12,641 bases of DNA from Desulfonatronum sp. GTDB lineage: Bacteria > Desulfobacterota > Desulfovibrionia > Desulfovibrionales > Desulfonatronaceae. The notes below the pieces were generated by a model. It ran no database searches and was not told where the DNA came from. It worked only from the letters and a program-made list of their open reading frames with translations. The position numbers and the translations under genes are program-made. This document shows, piece by piece, positions 1 through 7,535 of this stretch. The stretch's first letter is position 1, and every line of letters begins with the position of its first letter. Location: the NCBI GenBank assembly GCA_007127655.1, contig SKYX01000288.1, forward strand, positions 1 through 12,641, read 5' to 3'.

Positions 1-744
1 CAGGCCAACCTGGGAAAAGGGGGTGCCGGAGATGTACAGCCAGCTGGTGCCGCCCATTTCATGCTCGCCGTAGATCTGATCCACGTAACGGCCCGGGAAG
101 GCAGCAAAGCGACGGCGGGCCAGAGTGATCAGTTCGTTGCGGGGACCGTAGGTCATGGCCTCCATGGGACATTCCTGCACGCAACCGGGCAGGCGCAGTT
201 CGCCGGAGCGCATCTGCGGACCGCACAGCGTGCATTTCATCACCCGGGGGGTGAAGGCCTTGTGGTATTCGTAGGTTGGGATTTCAAAGGGGCAGGCGAT
301 CATGCAGTACCGGCAGCCGACGCAGACAGTGTCGTCGTAGTGCACGGCGCTGTCAGGCTTCTTCTGGAACGCGCTGACGAAGCACGAGGAGGCGCAGGCC
401 GGTTCAAGACAGTGATTGCACTGGTTTTTCCGGTACACCGGGCCGCTTGGTGTGTCGAACTTGTTGACCACGGTGAAGGTGGACGAATCCGTGCGTCGGC
501 GGGTGTCCAGGATTTCCAGGTTGTCGAAGGGCACTTCAGGCTCAGGCAGGCTGTTGACCTTGTTGCAGGCCAATTCGCACTTGCGGCAGCCGATGCACCG
601 CGTCCCGTCGAACAGCACGCCTGGAGTGGCGTGATAGCCTCTGAAGTCCCTGGCCGCGGCCCGGGCGGTGGCCGGAACGACGGCCGGAGCCGCCAGCCCG
701 GCCCCGGCCGCGCCCATCAATCCGAGGAATGATCTGCGTTTCAT
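1..744 (-). CDS. hmcB: HmcB-like periplasmic-side [4Fe-4S] ferredoxin subunit of the Hmc complex (3' part missing)
   Basis: The frame is open to the left edge, so 248 N-terminal residues are visible. A twin-arginine signal opens the protein (RRSFLGL at residues 3-9, then an Ala-rich stretch to about 31), implying Tat export of a folded, cofactor-loaded protein. Four cysteine clusters fit four [4Fe-4S] centres: CIGCRKCELAC (50-60), CNHCLEPACASSC (109-121), CVGCRYCMIAC (141-151), and CTLC (171-174) pairing with CVQEC (188-192). This is the DmsB/HmcB type of electron-transfer subunit. It starts 23 bp after the hmcA stop, with AAGGAG nine bases before the ATG, so the two form an operon. In Desulfovibrio the Hmc complex passes electrons between periplasmic cytochromes and the membrane; HmcB links the haem subunit to the integral membrane subunits. 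The HmcB assignment rests on the hmcA neighbour, since other ferredoxins share this layout. The rest of the operon should lie to the left. Confidence 0.9.
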   Translation of the reverse strand, partial: MKRRSFLGLMGAAGAGLAAPAVVPATARAAARDFRGYHATPGVLFDGTRCIGCRKCELACNKVNSLPEPEVPFDNLEILDTRRRTDSSTFTVVNKFDTPSGPVYRKNQCNHCLEPACASSCFVSAFQKKPDSAVHYDDTVCVGCRYCMIACPFEIPTYEYHKAFTPRVMKCTLCGPQMRSGELRLPGCVQECPMEAMTYGPRNELITLARRRFAAFPGRYVDQIYGEHEMGGTSWLYISGTPFSQVGL

Positions 745-767
745 ATGTTGGTTCTCCTTGCGAGCTG

Positions 768-2537
768 TCAGTTCTCTTTCTGTTTGTGGCAAGAGGTGCA
801 GTCCGTGGCCGCGGGCTTTTCCAGGCCCATCTCCGCGTGGCAGGACATGCACTGGATATGGTAGGCGGCCAAGAGACCCGGCCGGCCAAGACGGCCTTCC
901 TGGGAGCGCTGGTCGTGACAGGTCTGGCAGCTCGGCGGCTCCTTGGAGAGGGGACTGTTGTGGTGGCATCCCTGGCACATGGTCACCGGCGTGGCGTGGA
1001 AGACGGTGGCCAGGGTGTTGTCCTTCATGCCCTCCATCATGCTCATGACGATCTTGCGGTGAGGCAGTTCGGCTGGCTGGTACTCGTCGGCCAGAACGTC
1101 GATCTTGACCACGTCGGGAATGTCTTCCTCGGCGATCAGCAAGGGTTTCTGCCGTCGGTCGATGATGAGCTCGTGGGCCAGGGCTATGCGACCTTCCTTG
1201 TCCTCGGGAACGACCACCGGCTCCCCAGCGGGCTGTCTGCCGTCGGCCTGGGCCGGAATGAGCATTTCGGTGTAGTCTGTGTAGTCCGGCGTGTAGCCCG
1301 GCGACTGATGTCCGGCGGGGCGCTGGGTGAGGATGTCCGGGTTGACGTGGCACAAGGCACAGCTGGAAGCCGGGGGCTCGGTTCCCTGGGGCATGGCGGT
1401 GTGACAACCGGCGCAGGAGGGATCCTGCTTCATTTCATTGTGGCAGCCCACGCAACTGGACTTGCTGTCCGGGGCGTGCATGGCTCGTTCCAGGGTGATG
1501 TAGCCACCCTGCTCCGAGCCTTGCAGGGTGTGACAGTCCGTACAGGAACTCTTCAGGGTTTCGTGGTGGCAGTCCCGGCAGGCGTCCGTGGCCTGTTCGT
1601 GCAGTTCATGGTTAAAGGGCACGGGGTACATCAGGGAGGGGTGGGTGGCGTCCATAGGCCGCTCGGGGAGCTTGGCAGCCAGCAGTACGGCGTCGGGCTG
1701 GTTGCGAGGCAGGCGGGGCAAAACACCGTCCATCTCTTCCAGCTTTTCGGTGAATTTCGCCTGCATTTCAAAGCGTTGCGGCCCGCCGTGACAGGAGGCG
1801 CAGTCCAAGGGACCGTTGCGCTCGGCCTGGGCTTCCTTGTTTTCCAGGTGGCAGGTTACGCACTGCCCGTGGAACGCCTCGGCGAGGTTTGATTTGACAG
1901 GTTCCTTAGGTTCCGTGGTGTGGCAGGAGCGGCACCCTTCCTCGGCGAACTGAATGTAGACGAGCTCTTGCTTGTCCTCGTCGTACTCGTGATGGCACTG
2001 GCCGCAGTTGGTGTCCTTGCCCTCGTCCTTGGCGATGAGGTCCGAGCCCCAGTGGATATAGTGCAACATGTTGTCCATGCCGCCGGAAACCCAGGCCTGG
2101 GTGTAGGTCGCGGGTTCAGCGTGGCACTTGCGGCATTCGCCGATCTGCGGGCCGGGGTTGGCCATCCGCGCCTTGGCGTTTTCCGCGTGACAGGCCGTAC
2201 AGTTGTCGTGATACAGATCCTTCAGCCGATTCGCGGCGGGGTCCTCGAGGCGCATGTACTTGTAGGAGATCACGCCGTCCTCGTCCTTGATGTGGCAGGC
2301 CGCGCAGTCCTTGTCCTGTTCCGCCAGGGCTTCGGTATGCGCATCGTGTAAAAACTGAACGGCGGGGGCCTGCTTCGTGGTTTGCTTGGCTATGGCCTGA
2401 ATCATGATCAGATCGGCCCTGCCGGAATCCTTTCCGGAAGAGCTGATCATGCTCATCACGTCGGCCTGTAGAAAAAAAACGCAAACAAAAACGAAAAGGC
2501 ACCCGGACAAGCCCAGTACTATTTTCCTGTATGCCAT
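768..2537 (-). CDS. hmcA: HmcA, 16-haem high-molecular-weight cytochrome c
   Basis: The 589-residue protein contains exactly sixteen CxxCH haem-binding motifs. Twelve lie between residues 78 and 397 and four between 521 and 584 (CQGCH, CQTCH, CMSCH, CTSCH). Sixteen c-type haems with this length fits HmcA of Desulfovibrio, which is about 545 residues. A Sec-type signal or anchor occupies roughly residues 1-29 (RK at 4-5, then a Val/Phe/Leu/Cys core). Several motifs are followed by an extra His, and scattered FNHELH/AFH-type histidines could supply the distal ligands of bis-His haems. About 110 residues (410-520) hold no haem motif and include a charged, Pro-rich stretch. The protein should accept electrons from periplasmic type I cytochrome c3 and hand them to the membrane Hmc subunits. 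The start ATG has only a modest ribosome binding site (GGGAGCG). It is the first gene of its operon, with a 582-bp gap upstream. Confidence 0.95.
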   Translation of the reverse strand: MAYRKIVLGLSGCLFVFVCVFFLQADVMSMISSSGKDSGRADLIMIQAIAKQTTKQAPAVQFLHDAHTEALAEQDKDCAACHIKDEDGVISYKYMRLEDPAANRLKDLYHDNCTACHAENAKARMANPGPQIGECRKCHAEPATYTQAWVSGGMDNMLHYIHWGSDLIAKDEGKDTNCGQCHHEYDEDKQELVYIQFAEEGCRSCHTTEPKEPVKSNLAEAFHGQCVTCHLENKEAQAERNGPLDCASCHGGPQRFEMQAKFTEKLEEMDGVLPRLPRNQPDAVLLAAKLPERPMDATHPSLMYPVPFNHELHEQATDACRDCHHETLKSSCTDCHTLQGSEQGGYITLERAMHAPDSKSSCVGCHNEMKQDPSCAGCHTAMPQGTEPPASSCALCHVNPDILTQRPAGHQSPGYTPDYTDYTEMLIPAQADGRQPAGEPVVVPEDKEGRIALAHELIIDRRQKPLLIAEEDIPDVVKIDVLADEYQPAELPHRKIVMSMMEGMKDNTLATVFHATPVTMCQGCHHNSPLSKEPPSCQTCHDQRSQEGRLGRPGLLAAYHIQCMSCHAEMGLEKPAATDCTSCHKQKEN

Positions 2538-2631
2538 GAAAATCGCTCCCTTTTTCTCAATTTTTCGAGCGGGGTCGCTTGGGGTGGATGAAAACGCCCT
2601 TGCCGGATGATGGGGACTACATGTTTGTTTA

Positions 2632-2647
2632 TGTTCACTGTTTCACA
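2632..2647 (-). promoter_or_regulatory. Possible Rex- or CRP/FNR-type operator upstream of hmcA
   Basis: The minus strand reads TGTGAAACAGTGAACA, about 95 bp before the hmcA start. One half (TGTGA/TGTGAAA) fits the CRP-family or Rex half-site well; the second half is degenerate, and only the outer ATGT/ACAT is symmetric. By eye it matches about 12 of 18 positions of a Rex-like TTGTGAAATNATTTCACAA pattern. Regulation of an electron-transfer operon by redox state would make sense, but the match is weak. Confidence 0.25.
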
Positions 2648-2894
2648 TTTACGCTCCTTTGCCGTGAATAACGCCGCTCCTCGAGCCGGGATCAGCGGTA
2701 CGAGGTTGTGGACCCCCTTGGGCCATAAAAGGCAATACCCCCCCTGGGCATGAGGGGAATTCGACGATTTGAAGACGTATCCAGGATCTTCGGGCCTCCC
2801 GGATTTTTCGCATGGGCACCGGGTGGCTCAGCGGCAGGCTCCGAATACTCGAAACAATTCTCTAAAAGCTGATAGGCGAGTTTTTTAGTAGGAC

Positions 2895-2923
2895 TTGCTA
2901 GATGAGCTGGGGCGTATTGTCAA
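2895..2923 (-). promoter_or_regulatory. Candidate sigma-70 promoter for hmcA (weak)
   Basis: On the minus strand a perfect -35 hexamer TTGACA (2923-2918) is followed after 17 bases by TAGCAA (2900-2895), which matches the -10 consensus at only three positions. If used, it would give a leader of roughly 350 nt before hmcA. The poor -10 keeps this speculative. Confidence 0.22.
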
Positions 2924-3119
2924 GGCATTGGCGCGGATTGTGAAAAAAAGATCGGAAAAATGTAGCGTCTATGTGTATGATTTTCTTTATCAATTGCCAA
3001 CACCTTTCACGTCTTGCTACCTTTTGGTGGACCTCCCAAAGCAATGGGCGACCAAGTGCGACCTTTGGGCTTGGGTTCGGGTTTTGGCAATCGCGAAGTG
3101 GACTGTGGGGCTTGGAGGA

Positions 3120-3635
3120 TCAGGGCATGGAACCCTTGGTATCGGGAAGGATCTCGACGGCCTGAGGAGTGTGTTCTGGGCTGGCAAACTTGGAACTCGC
3201 GGCCAACCGGGCCACGGCAACGCCAAGGGTCAGTCCGGCCGCTGCTCCGAGCAAGGTGTTGAGATCCTCGGAAGGAAGCGGTGCGACCCAATACATGCCG
3301 AGAGCACCGCACAGCACGCCCAGCAAAGGGATGCCGAACAGCACGGTGGAAGCTACTATGGCGGCTCGGGGCGAGTCGGCGATCCGGACATGTCGGCCGA
3401 CTTCAGCGTCGACGATGTTGACGACGGTTACGGTTCGTGTTGACGTGGATTGGTCGCGGGCTTGGGAATTGGTGCAGGTGCAGGCGGCGCAGCCCCGTGA
3501 TTCACGCACCTGAACCTGGGCCATCCGACCTTGGCGAGAAAGGACGATTCCGGAGCGTCCCGCACAGGGACGATGCGTTTCCGAAGTAGGGTCACTTTCC
3601 AATGCAGAATTTGCTGAAGATGGAGTCCAGGACAT
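3120..3635 (-). CDS. RseC/MucC-family membrane protein (SoxR-reducing system RseC type)
   Basis: The order of elements fits the RseC family: a short beta segment (GIVLSRQGRMAQVQVRES), a cysteine patch GCAACTC that could bind an Fe-S cluster or a partner, a hydrophilic segment, then two membrane helices (about residues 86-108, AAIVASTVLFGIPLL onwards, and 123-144, LNTLLGAAAGLTLGVAVA) and a short polar tail. In enterobacteria RseC acts with Rnf-like proteins in reducing SoxR and modulates sigma-E; its role in sulfate reducers is not established. The start is uncertain. The ATG at 3635 gives 171 residues and overlaps the mnmE 3' end by 44 nt without a Shine-Dalgarno sequence. A TTG at 3602 would give 160 residues and nearly touch the mnmE stop. 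The ATG at 3527 would cut into the conserved N-terminal strand. Expression probably depends on coupling to mnmE. It is the last gene of the block. Confidence 0.78.
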   Translation of the reverse strand: MSWTPSSANSALESDPTSETHRPCAGRSGIVLSRQGRMAQVQVRESRGCAACTCTNSQARDQSTSTRTVTVVNIVDAEVGRHVRIADSPRAAIVASTVLFGIPLLGVLCGALGMYWVAPLPSEDLNTLLGAAAGLTLGVAVARLAASSKFASPEHTPQAVEILPDTKGSMP

Positions 3636-5070
3636 CAGAGGAGGTAATTTCTCCGGTTATTTCAGACAGGATGGAGCTGGCGAGTTCCAGCCGGACCCCG
3701 AGCAGATCGTAGGGCAGCCCGGCTTGAATGTCGGTTCGCAGGAGCGCCAGTTCCTGGTCCGCCCGTTCCAAGGCCAGCGATTGGCGCAGGTTTGGGGTCA
3801 GGGTGTCCGGACGGGGTGCCGGGGCCTTGCTCGTGAGCATGGAGCGCATGGCGTCCAGTAGCGTGTCCAGTCCTTGGCCGGTCTTGGCCGAGATGTGCAC
3901 CACGGGATAGCCGAGTTCGGCCAGCGAGGCGACGGGTTCAAGGTTAGGCCGGGGAAGGTCGGCCTTGTTGGCCACGACCAGGGTCTTGGAGGTCGGAAAG
4001 GATTCGAGGATCGTCTCGTCTTCTTCCGAGGGGCGTATCGGGCTGGATCCCGGTTGTGCGGCTGAAGGGGATTCCGAGTGGAAAGTCGGCTGAAAGGCCA
4101 CCGCGCTCCCCCCCCCCGGAGTCGAGTTGTCCACCACCAAAAGAATCAGGTCCGATGTATTCTGAAGTCTGCGGGCTTGAGACAAACCCGCCTGCTCAAC
4201 CTCGTCGACGTCTTGGCGGACACCGGCTGTGTCCACTAGCCGAACCTCAAGCCCTTGGAGGTAAAGGCGTTCCTCAAGATAATCTCGAGTCGTTCCCGGC
4301 GTGGCGCTGACAATGGCCCTTTCCCGGCCCAGAAGCAGGTTGAGCAGGCTGGATTTGCCGGCATTTACGGCCCCGGAAAGAACGCACAAGGCCCCGTCGT
4401 TCCAGATGCGATTGCGATGAACGTTCTCCAGGACGACGCGGATTTGGTCTTGGATCCGGGCCACGTCGCGCTGAAAGTCCTCCGGTGCGAGGCACTCCAG
4501 ATCCTCCTCCGGAAAATCCACAGCGAGGCACAGCTGGGCCCGGAGCGCTTCCAAGCTGGAGCGCAGGTTTTGCAACCAAGCGCTCAAGGCTCCGGAAAGC
4601 TTGGTTTGGGCCAGAAGCGAAGCCGCCGGAGATGTTGCGGCAATGATTTCGGCCACTGCTTCGGCCTGGGCCAGATCCATACGGCCGTTGAGGAAGGCGC
4701 GTTGCGAAAACTCTCCAGGGCCGGCGGGCAGAACTCCTTGGGCCAATATGGACTCCAGAACGTCTCGGAGGACCGCCGGCGATCCGTGGCAGTGAATTTC
4801 CACCACATCCTCACCGGTGAATGATCCCGGGCCGGGCATGTAGGCCGCCAGGACCTCGTCCAGAATCCGTCCGTCCACGCCCAGAAAGTGGCCATGGTGC
4901 AGCCGGTAAGGACGAAAGACGGTGAAGTTCGGGCGGGTTGAGGCGAAACGGGTCTGAACCACGGCCTTGGCCCGAGAGCCGCTGACGCGGATGATTCCTA
5001 CCGCGCCGTGGCCCGGCGGGGTGGCCACGGCGGCGATGGTGGTCGTGGCCTCTTGGGCCGAAGCGGTCAT
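3592..5070 (-). CDS. mnmE: MnmE (TrmE), tRNA-modifying GTPase
   Basis: With MnmG, MnmE installs the (carboxymethyl)aminomethyl group at C5 of wobble uridine 34 in certain tRNAs. The 492-residue protein shows the N-terminal folate-binding and dimerisation domain (TIAAVATPPGHGAVGIIRVS, 11-30; GPGEFSQRAFLNGRMDL, 117-133). A GTPase domain is inserted in the helical region: G1 GAVNAGKSS (233-241), G2 TTRD (260-263), G3 DTAG (280-283), G4 NKAD (368-371), G5 SAK (394-396). The C terminus is the signature FCIGK with the catalytic cysteine at 489. Two oddities: the usual Pro of the G1 GRPNAGKS motif is Val, and the loop between the LLVVD strand and NKAD is about 20 residues longer than in E. coli (roughly 316-362), Gly/Ser/Pro-rich, and encoded in part by a run of ten G. 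The start overlaps the jag stop (ATGA), so the two genes are translationally coupled. Confidence 0.96.
   Translation of the reverse strand: MTASAQEATTTIAAVATPPGHGAVGIIRVSGSRAKAVVQTRFASTRPNFTVFRPYRLHHGHFLGVDGRILDEVLAAYMPGPGSFTGEDVVEIHCHGSPAVLRDVLESILAQGVLPAGPGEFSQRAFLNGRMDLAQAEAVAEIIAATSPAASLLAQTKLSGALSAWLQNLRSSLEALRAQLCLAVDFPEEDLECLAPEDFQRDVARIQDQIRVVLENVHRNRIWNDGALCVLSGAVNAGKSSLLNLLLGRERAIVSATPGTTRDYLEERLYLQGLEVRLVDTAGVRQDVDEVEQAGLSQARRLQNTSDLILLVVDNSTPGGGSAVAFQPTFHSESPSAAQPGSSPIRPSEEDETILESFPTSKTLVVANKADLPRPNLEPVASLAELGYPVVHISAKTGQGLDTLLDAMRSMLTSKAPAPRPDTLTPNLRQSLALERADQELALLRTDIQAGLPYDLLGVRLELASSILSEITGEITSSDVLDSIFSKFCIGK
4108..4117. repeat. G10/C10 homopolymer inside mnmE
   Basis: Ten consecutive C on the plus strand, read as G10 in mnmE, encode the PGGG part of the variable GTPase-domain loop (about residues 318-321). 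The frame is intact here, as G4, G5 and the FCIGK terminus follow. Tracts of this length are prone to slippage and to sequencing error. Confidence 0.9.
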
Positions 5071-5756
5071 AAATCCTGGGCGGGTAGGCTCTCGGTGTTT
5101 GCGGCCTCGCCTTGGGAAGGGACGGCCTTGGGAATGATCAGAACGCGTTTCAGCGGCCCGTCGCCCTTGCTCTTGGTCTGAATGTCCGTGACCTCCTGCA
5201 GGGCCACGTGGACGATGCGACGTTGGTAGGAAGGGAGAGGCTTGGTGCTTTGTGGCGATTGCGTGGACTTGGCCTTTTCGGCCAGAGTCACGGCCAGGGT
5301 GCTGAGTTCCTGGTCCTGGCGCTCCCGAAATCCGTCGGCGTCCAGCATGACCCGCACGACGCTGGGCCAGCGACGGGCAACGATTCGGTTGACGACGTAT
5401 TCCACCGCTCCGAGCACCTGCCCGTCGCGTCCCAGGAGCCGGTCCATGTCGTCAGAGGTTTTTATGGTGGCCTTGACCAGGTCGGACTGATGCTCCACTA
5501 CGACCCGAGGGTTGTCCACGATAGCGGCGGTGATTCGTTCCGTGACCGCGCGGATCATGGTTTCCAACTCTGAAAGCCGGACCCGCGGCTGGGCCTTGAT
5601 CCGGGCCTTTTTCGCGCCCACCAAGCCGAAAATACCGGCTGAACCGCCCTCCAGTATAGTTATTTCCAATTCATCCCGGATACAGGAAAAAAACGAACAA
5701 GCCTCCTCAATGGCCTCATCGACACTTTTGCTTTGGAATTCCTTTGGCTCACTCAT
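5067..5756 (-). CDS. jag: KhpB/Jag RNA-binding protein (Jag-N, KH and R3H domains)
   Basis: The 229-residue protein has the three-part layout of Jag/KhpB. A Jag-N domain (about 9-56) contains the GGSAGIFGLVGAKKARI signature. A type II KH domain (about 84-150) has its GxxG loop as GRDG (109-112). An R3H domain (about 171-210) is marked by YQRRIVHVALQEV and a conserved RVLIIP strand. In other bacteria KhpB binds many RNAs, often with KhpA, and affects division and envelope functions; its gene commonly follows yidC, as here. Start choice: the ATG at 5756 follows AAGGAG (5774-5769) at a rather long 12-nt spacing, while an ATG eight codons upstream (5780) has no Shine-Dalgarno sequence and itself overlaps this one. 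The stop overlaps the mnmE start by four bases. A 75-bp gap separates it from yidC. Confidence 0.93.
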   Translation of the reverse strand: MSEPKEFQSKSVDEAIEEACSFFSCIRDELEITILEGGSAGIFGLVGAKKARIKAQPRVRLSELETMIRAVTERITAAIVDNPRVVVEHQSDLVKATIKTSDDMDRLLGRDGQVLGAVEYVVNRIVARRWPSVVRVMLDADGFRERQDQELSTLAVTLAEKAKSTQSPQSTKPLPSYQRRIVHVALQEVTDIQTKSKGDGPLKRVLIIPKAVPSQGEAANTESLPAQDL

Positions 5757-5831
5757 GTTGACGTTGGTCTCCTTCACCATTGGTGGACGGCCTGGCCGTG
5801 ACCAATGGACGAACCGGCGACGGTTTGCTTC

Positions 5832-7532
5832 CTACGACTTGGCTGGTTCGCGCATCACCCACCACTGCTGGGCGATGGAAAGGACGTTGTTGACCAGCCA
5901 GTAGAGGACCAAACCCGACGGGAAAGTTAAGAACAAAAAGGTGAAAATGATCGGTAAAAACAGCATGATCTTGGCCTGCATGGGGTCTCCGGGGGCAGGT
6001 GTCAGCTTTTGCTGCAAGAACATGGTCGCCCCCATGATGATCGGGGTGACGTAGTAGGGGTCCCGGGCAGAAAGATCGGCCAGCCAGATGATGTCCGTGA
6101 ATGGCACATGGGTGATGAACGGGGCGTGGCGCAACTCGATGGCCCCCATCAAAGCCTGGTACAGGGCGATGAAGACTGGAATCTGGACGGCGATGGGCAG
6201 GCAGCCCCCCAAGGGGTTGACCTTGTAGGTCTTGTAGAGCTGCATCATCTCTTCGTTCATCTTCTGGCGGTCATCTTTATGCTTCTCGCGCAGCTTGAGC
6301 ATCATGGGTTGCAGCTTCTTCATCTGCTGCATGGACTTGTAGCTCTTCTGGGACAAGGGAAAGAAGATCAGCTTGATGACCAGGGTCAGCAGAATGATGG
6401 CCAGCCCATAGTTGTGGACGTACCCGTGGAAGAAGTTCAGCACCTGGATAAGCGGGCTGGCAATGAGGTCGAACCAACCGTAATGCAGGGCCTCCAGCAG
6501 GTTAGACGGGGCCACGGAGAGGGCTTCGCGTTCCCGTGGGCCGAAGTAGTAGGTGGACCGGAACTGCATTTCCAGTTGGGAGTCCAGGAAAAAGTTCCTG
6601 GTTTCCATGACCAGGCGATGCATGCCGTCTTCAAGCCGTGCCCGGAAGACCGGGTCGGAAAAGCCGGGAATCACGGCGGCCAGAAAGTAATTGCTCTGGA
6701 CCGCACCCCAGAGGACACTGGTGTCGGATCGGATGCCAGGCAGTAAATTTTTGTCTTTCCGTTCCTTTGTCAGGCCATTGATGTCGTAAAACATCACCTG
6801 GGTCGGTGTGTAGCGGTCCTGGATGGCGCTCAACGGTTCGCTGGCCATGGTGAAGCCGAGGGTTGCCCCGATCTGGTTGGGTGAGTGGTTGCGGACCTGA
6901 AGGTGTTCCTCGATCAGGTAGGTGTCTCCGGTGAAACTGAAGGTCCGGACCAGTTCCAGTTGCCCGAAGCGGCCGATAAACGACAGGGAGCCGCGTTCAC
7001 CACGGGTAAGGTCCAGGTTCTGCCCTTCGACGGTCCACTCCCCCTGCATCCATGTGGGTTGGTCATTCCAGAGCAAGCCGAGAGGCCGCTTGCGCGGGTC
7101 AGGAGAGTCGACCAGGTCCACGAATGGGGCGTTTGGCTCAATGGTCTGGCGGAATTGAAGGAGCTTAAAATGTTCCAGCACTCCGCCCTCGGAGTTGAAA
7201 ACCGCTTCGAACAGCGGGCTGCGAACCGTGATCAGCTGTCCTCGGGGCGTCGCTGTGCCGATGAATCCCGGATCCAGAGGTGTTTCCTGTTGGACGCCCA
7301 CCCCTGCTTCCACTCCCTCACTCGTCTGATCCCTCGGGGGGATGGGTTGAGGAGCCAGGGCCGGGTCAATGGGCTGGATTTCAGGGAGTGGTCGTGTTTC
7401 GGGTCGGGACTCGGCGGTTGGGGAGTCTGGTTGGGGTGTCGGCTGCTGGGGAGGAGGAGAGAACATCCAACTCCAGAGGACCAGAAACAATAAGGAAATG
7501 GTGATTGCCAGAAAAGCTCTTTTGTGATCCAT
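5832..7532 (-). CDS. yidC: YidC, membrane protein insertase (Gram-negative type)
   Basis: YidC inserts proteins into the inner membrane, alone or with SecYEG. The 566-residue protein has the Gram-negative design: an N-terminal membrane segment (about 6-24, AFLAITISLLFLVLWSWMF), a Pro-rich linker (26-70), a large periplasmic P1 domain (about 92-335), then the conserved five-helix insertase core starting with YGLAIILLTLVIKLIFFPLS (375-394). Lys387 sits where E. coli YidC has the functionally important Arg366 in the hydrophilic groove. A charged cytoplasmic hairpin (about 396-436, KKLQPMMLKLREKHKDD) and the motif GGCLPIAVQIPVFIALY (442-458) follow. The short basic C-terminal tail ends REPAKS. 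The gene starts 3 bp after the yidD stop and has no clear Shine-Dalgarno sequence, pointing to coupling with yidD. Confidence 0.97.
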   Translation of the reverse strand: MDHKRAFLAITISLLFLVLWSWMFSPPPQQPTPQPDSPTAESRPETRPLPEIQPIDPALAPQPIPPRDQTSEGVEAGVGVQQETPLDPGFIGTATPRGQLITVRSPLFEAVFNSEGGVLEHFKLLQFRQTIEPNAPFVDLVDSPDPRKRPLGLLWNDQPTWMQGEWTVEGQNLDLTRGERGSLSFIGRFGQLELVRTFSFTGDTYLIEEHLQVRNHSPNQIGATLGFTMASEPLSAIQDRYTPTQVMFYDINGLTKERKDKNLLPGIRSDTSVLWGAVQSNYFLAAVIPGFSDPVFRARLEDGMHRLVMETRNFFLDSQLEMQFRSTYYFGPREREALSVAPSNLLEALHYGWFDLIASPLIQVLNFFHGYVHNYGLAIILLTLVIKLIFFPLSQKSYKSMQQMKKLQPMMLKLREKHKDDRQKMNEEMMQLYKTYKVNPLGGCLPIAVQIPVFIALYQALMGAIELRHAPFITHVPFTDIIWLADLSARDPYYVTPIIMGATMFLQQKLTPAPGDPMQAKIMLFLPIIFTFLFLTFPSGLVLYWLVNNVLSIAQQWWVMREPAKS

Positions 7533-7535
7533 GAT

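Larger units (their letters stand above)
2538..3119 (-). promoter_or_regulatory. Upstream region of hmcA (582 bp, no convincing gene)
   Basis: I find no coding sequence here with homology I recognise. The stretch should hold the hmc promoter and the end of the mnmE-RseC transcript. Visible structure: an imperfect direct repeat, CCCCTTGGGCCAT at 2714-2726 and CCCCCTGGGCAT at 2740-2751; a small perfect hairpin CCCCT-N7-AGGGG at 2741-2757; and a seven-base T run on the minus strand near 2944-2950 that lacks a GC stem before it, so it is not a credible intrinsic terminator. No strong sigma-54 (GG-N10-GC) element was seen. Confidence 0.5.

Noticed and set aside
729..1892. A long plus-strand frame (387 codons) antisense to hmcA
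   Set aside because: The composition (Gly/Val/His-rich, no domain) is that of a mirror frame of a cytochrome gene; the minus strand has sixteen ordered haem motifs.
2788..2806. GC hairpin CGGG-CCT-CCCG followed by T's as an intrinsic terminator
   Set aside because: It points in the plus direction, where no gene ends, and the stem is only four pairs with a three-base loop.
2895..3443. A plus-strand open frame of 182 codons upstream of hmcA
   Set aside because: Its second half is antisense to the RseC-family gene, its first half shows no recognisable domain, and it has no Shine-Dalgarno sequence. It is a by-product of GC-rich DNA.
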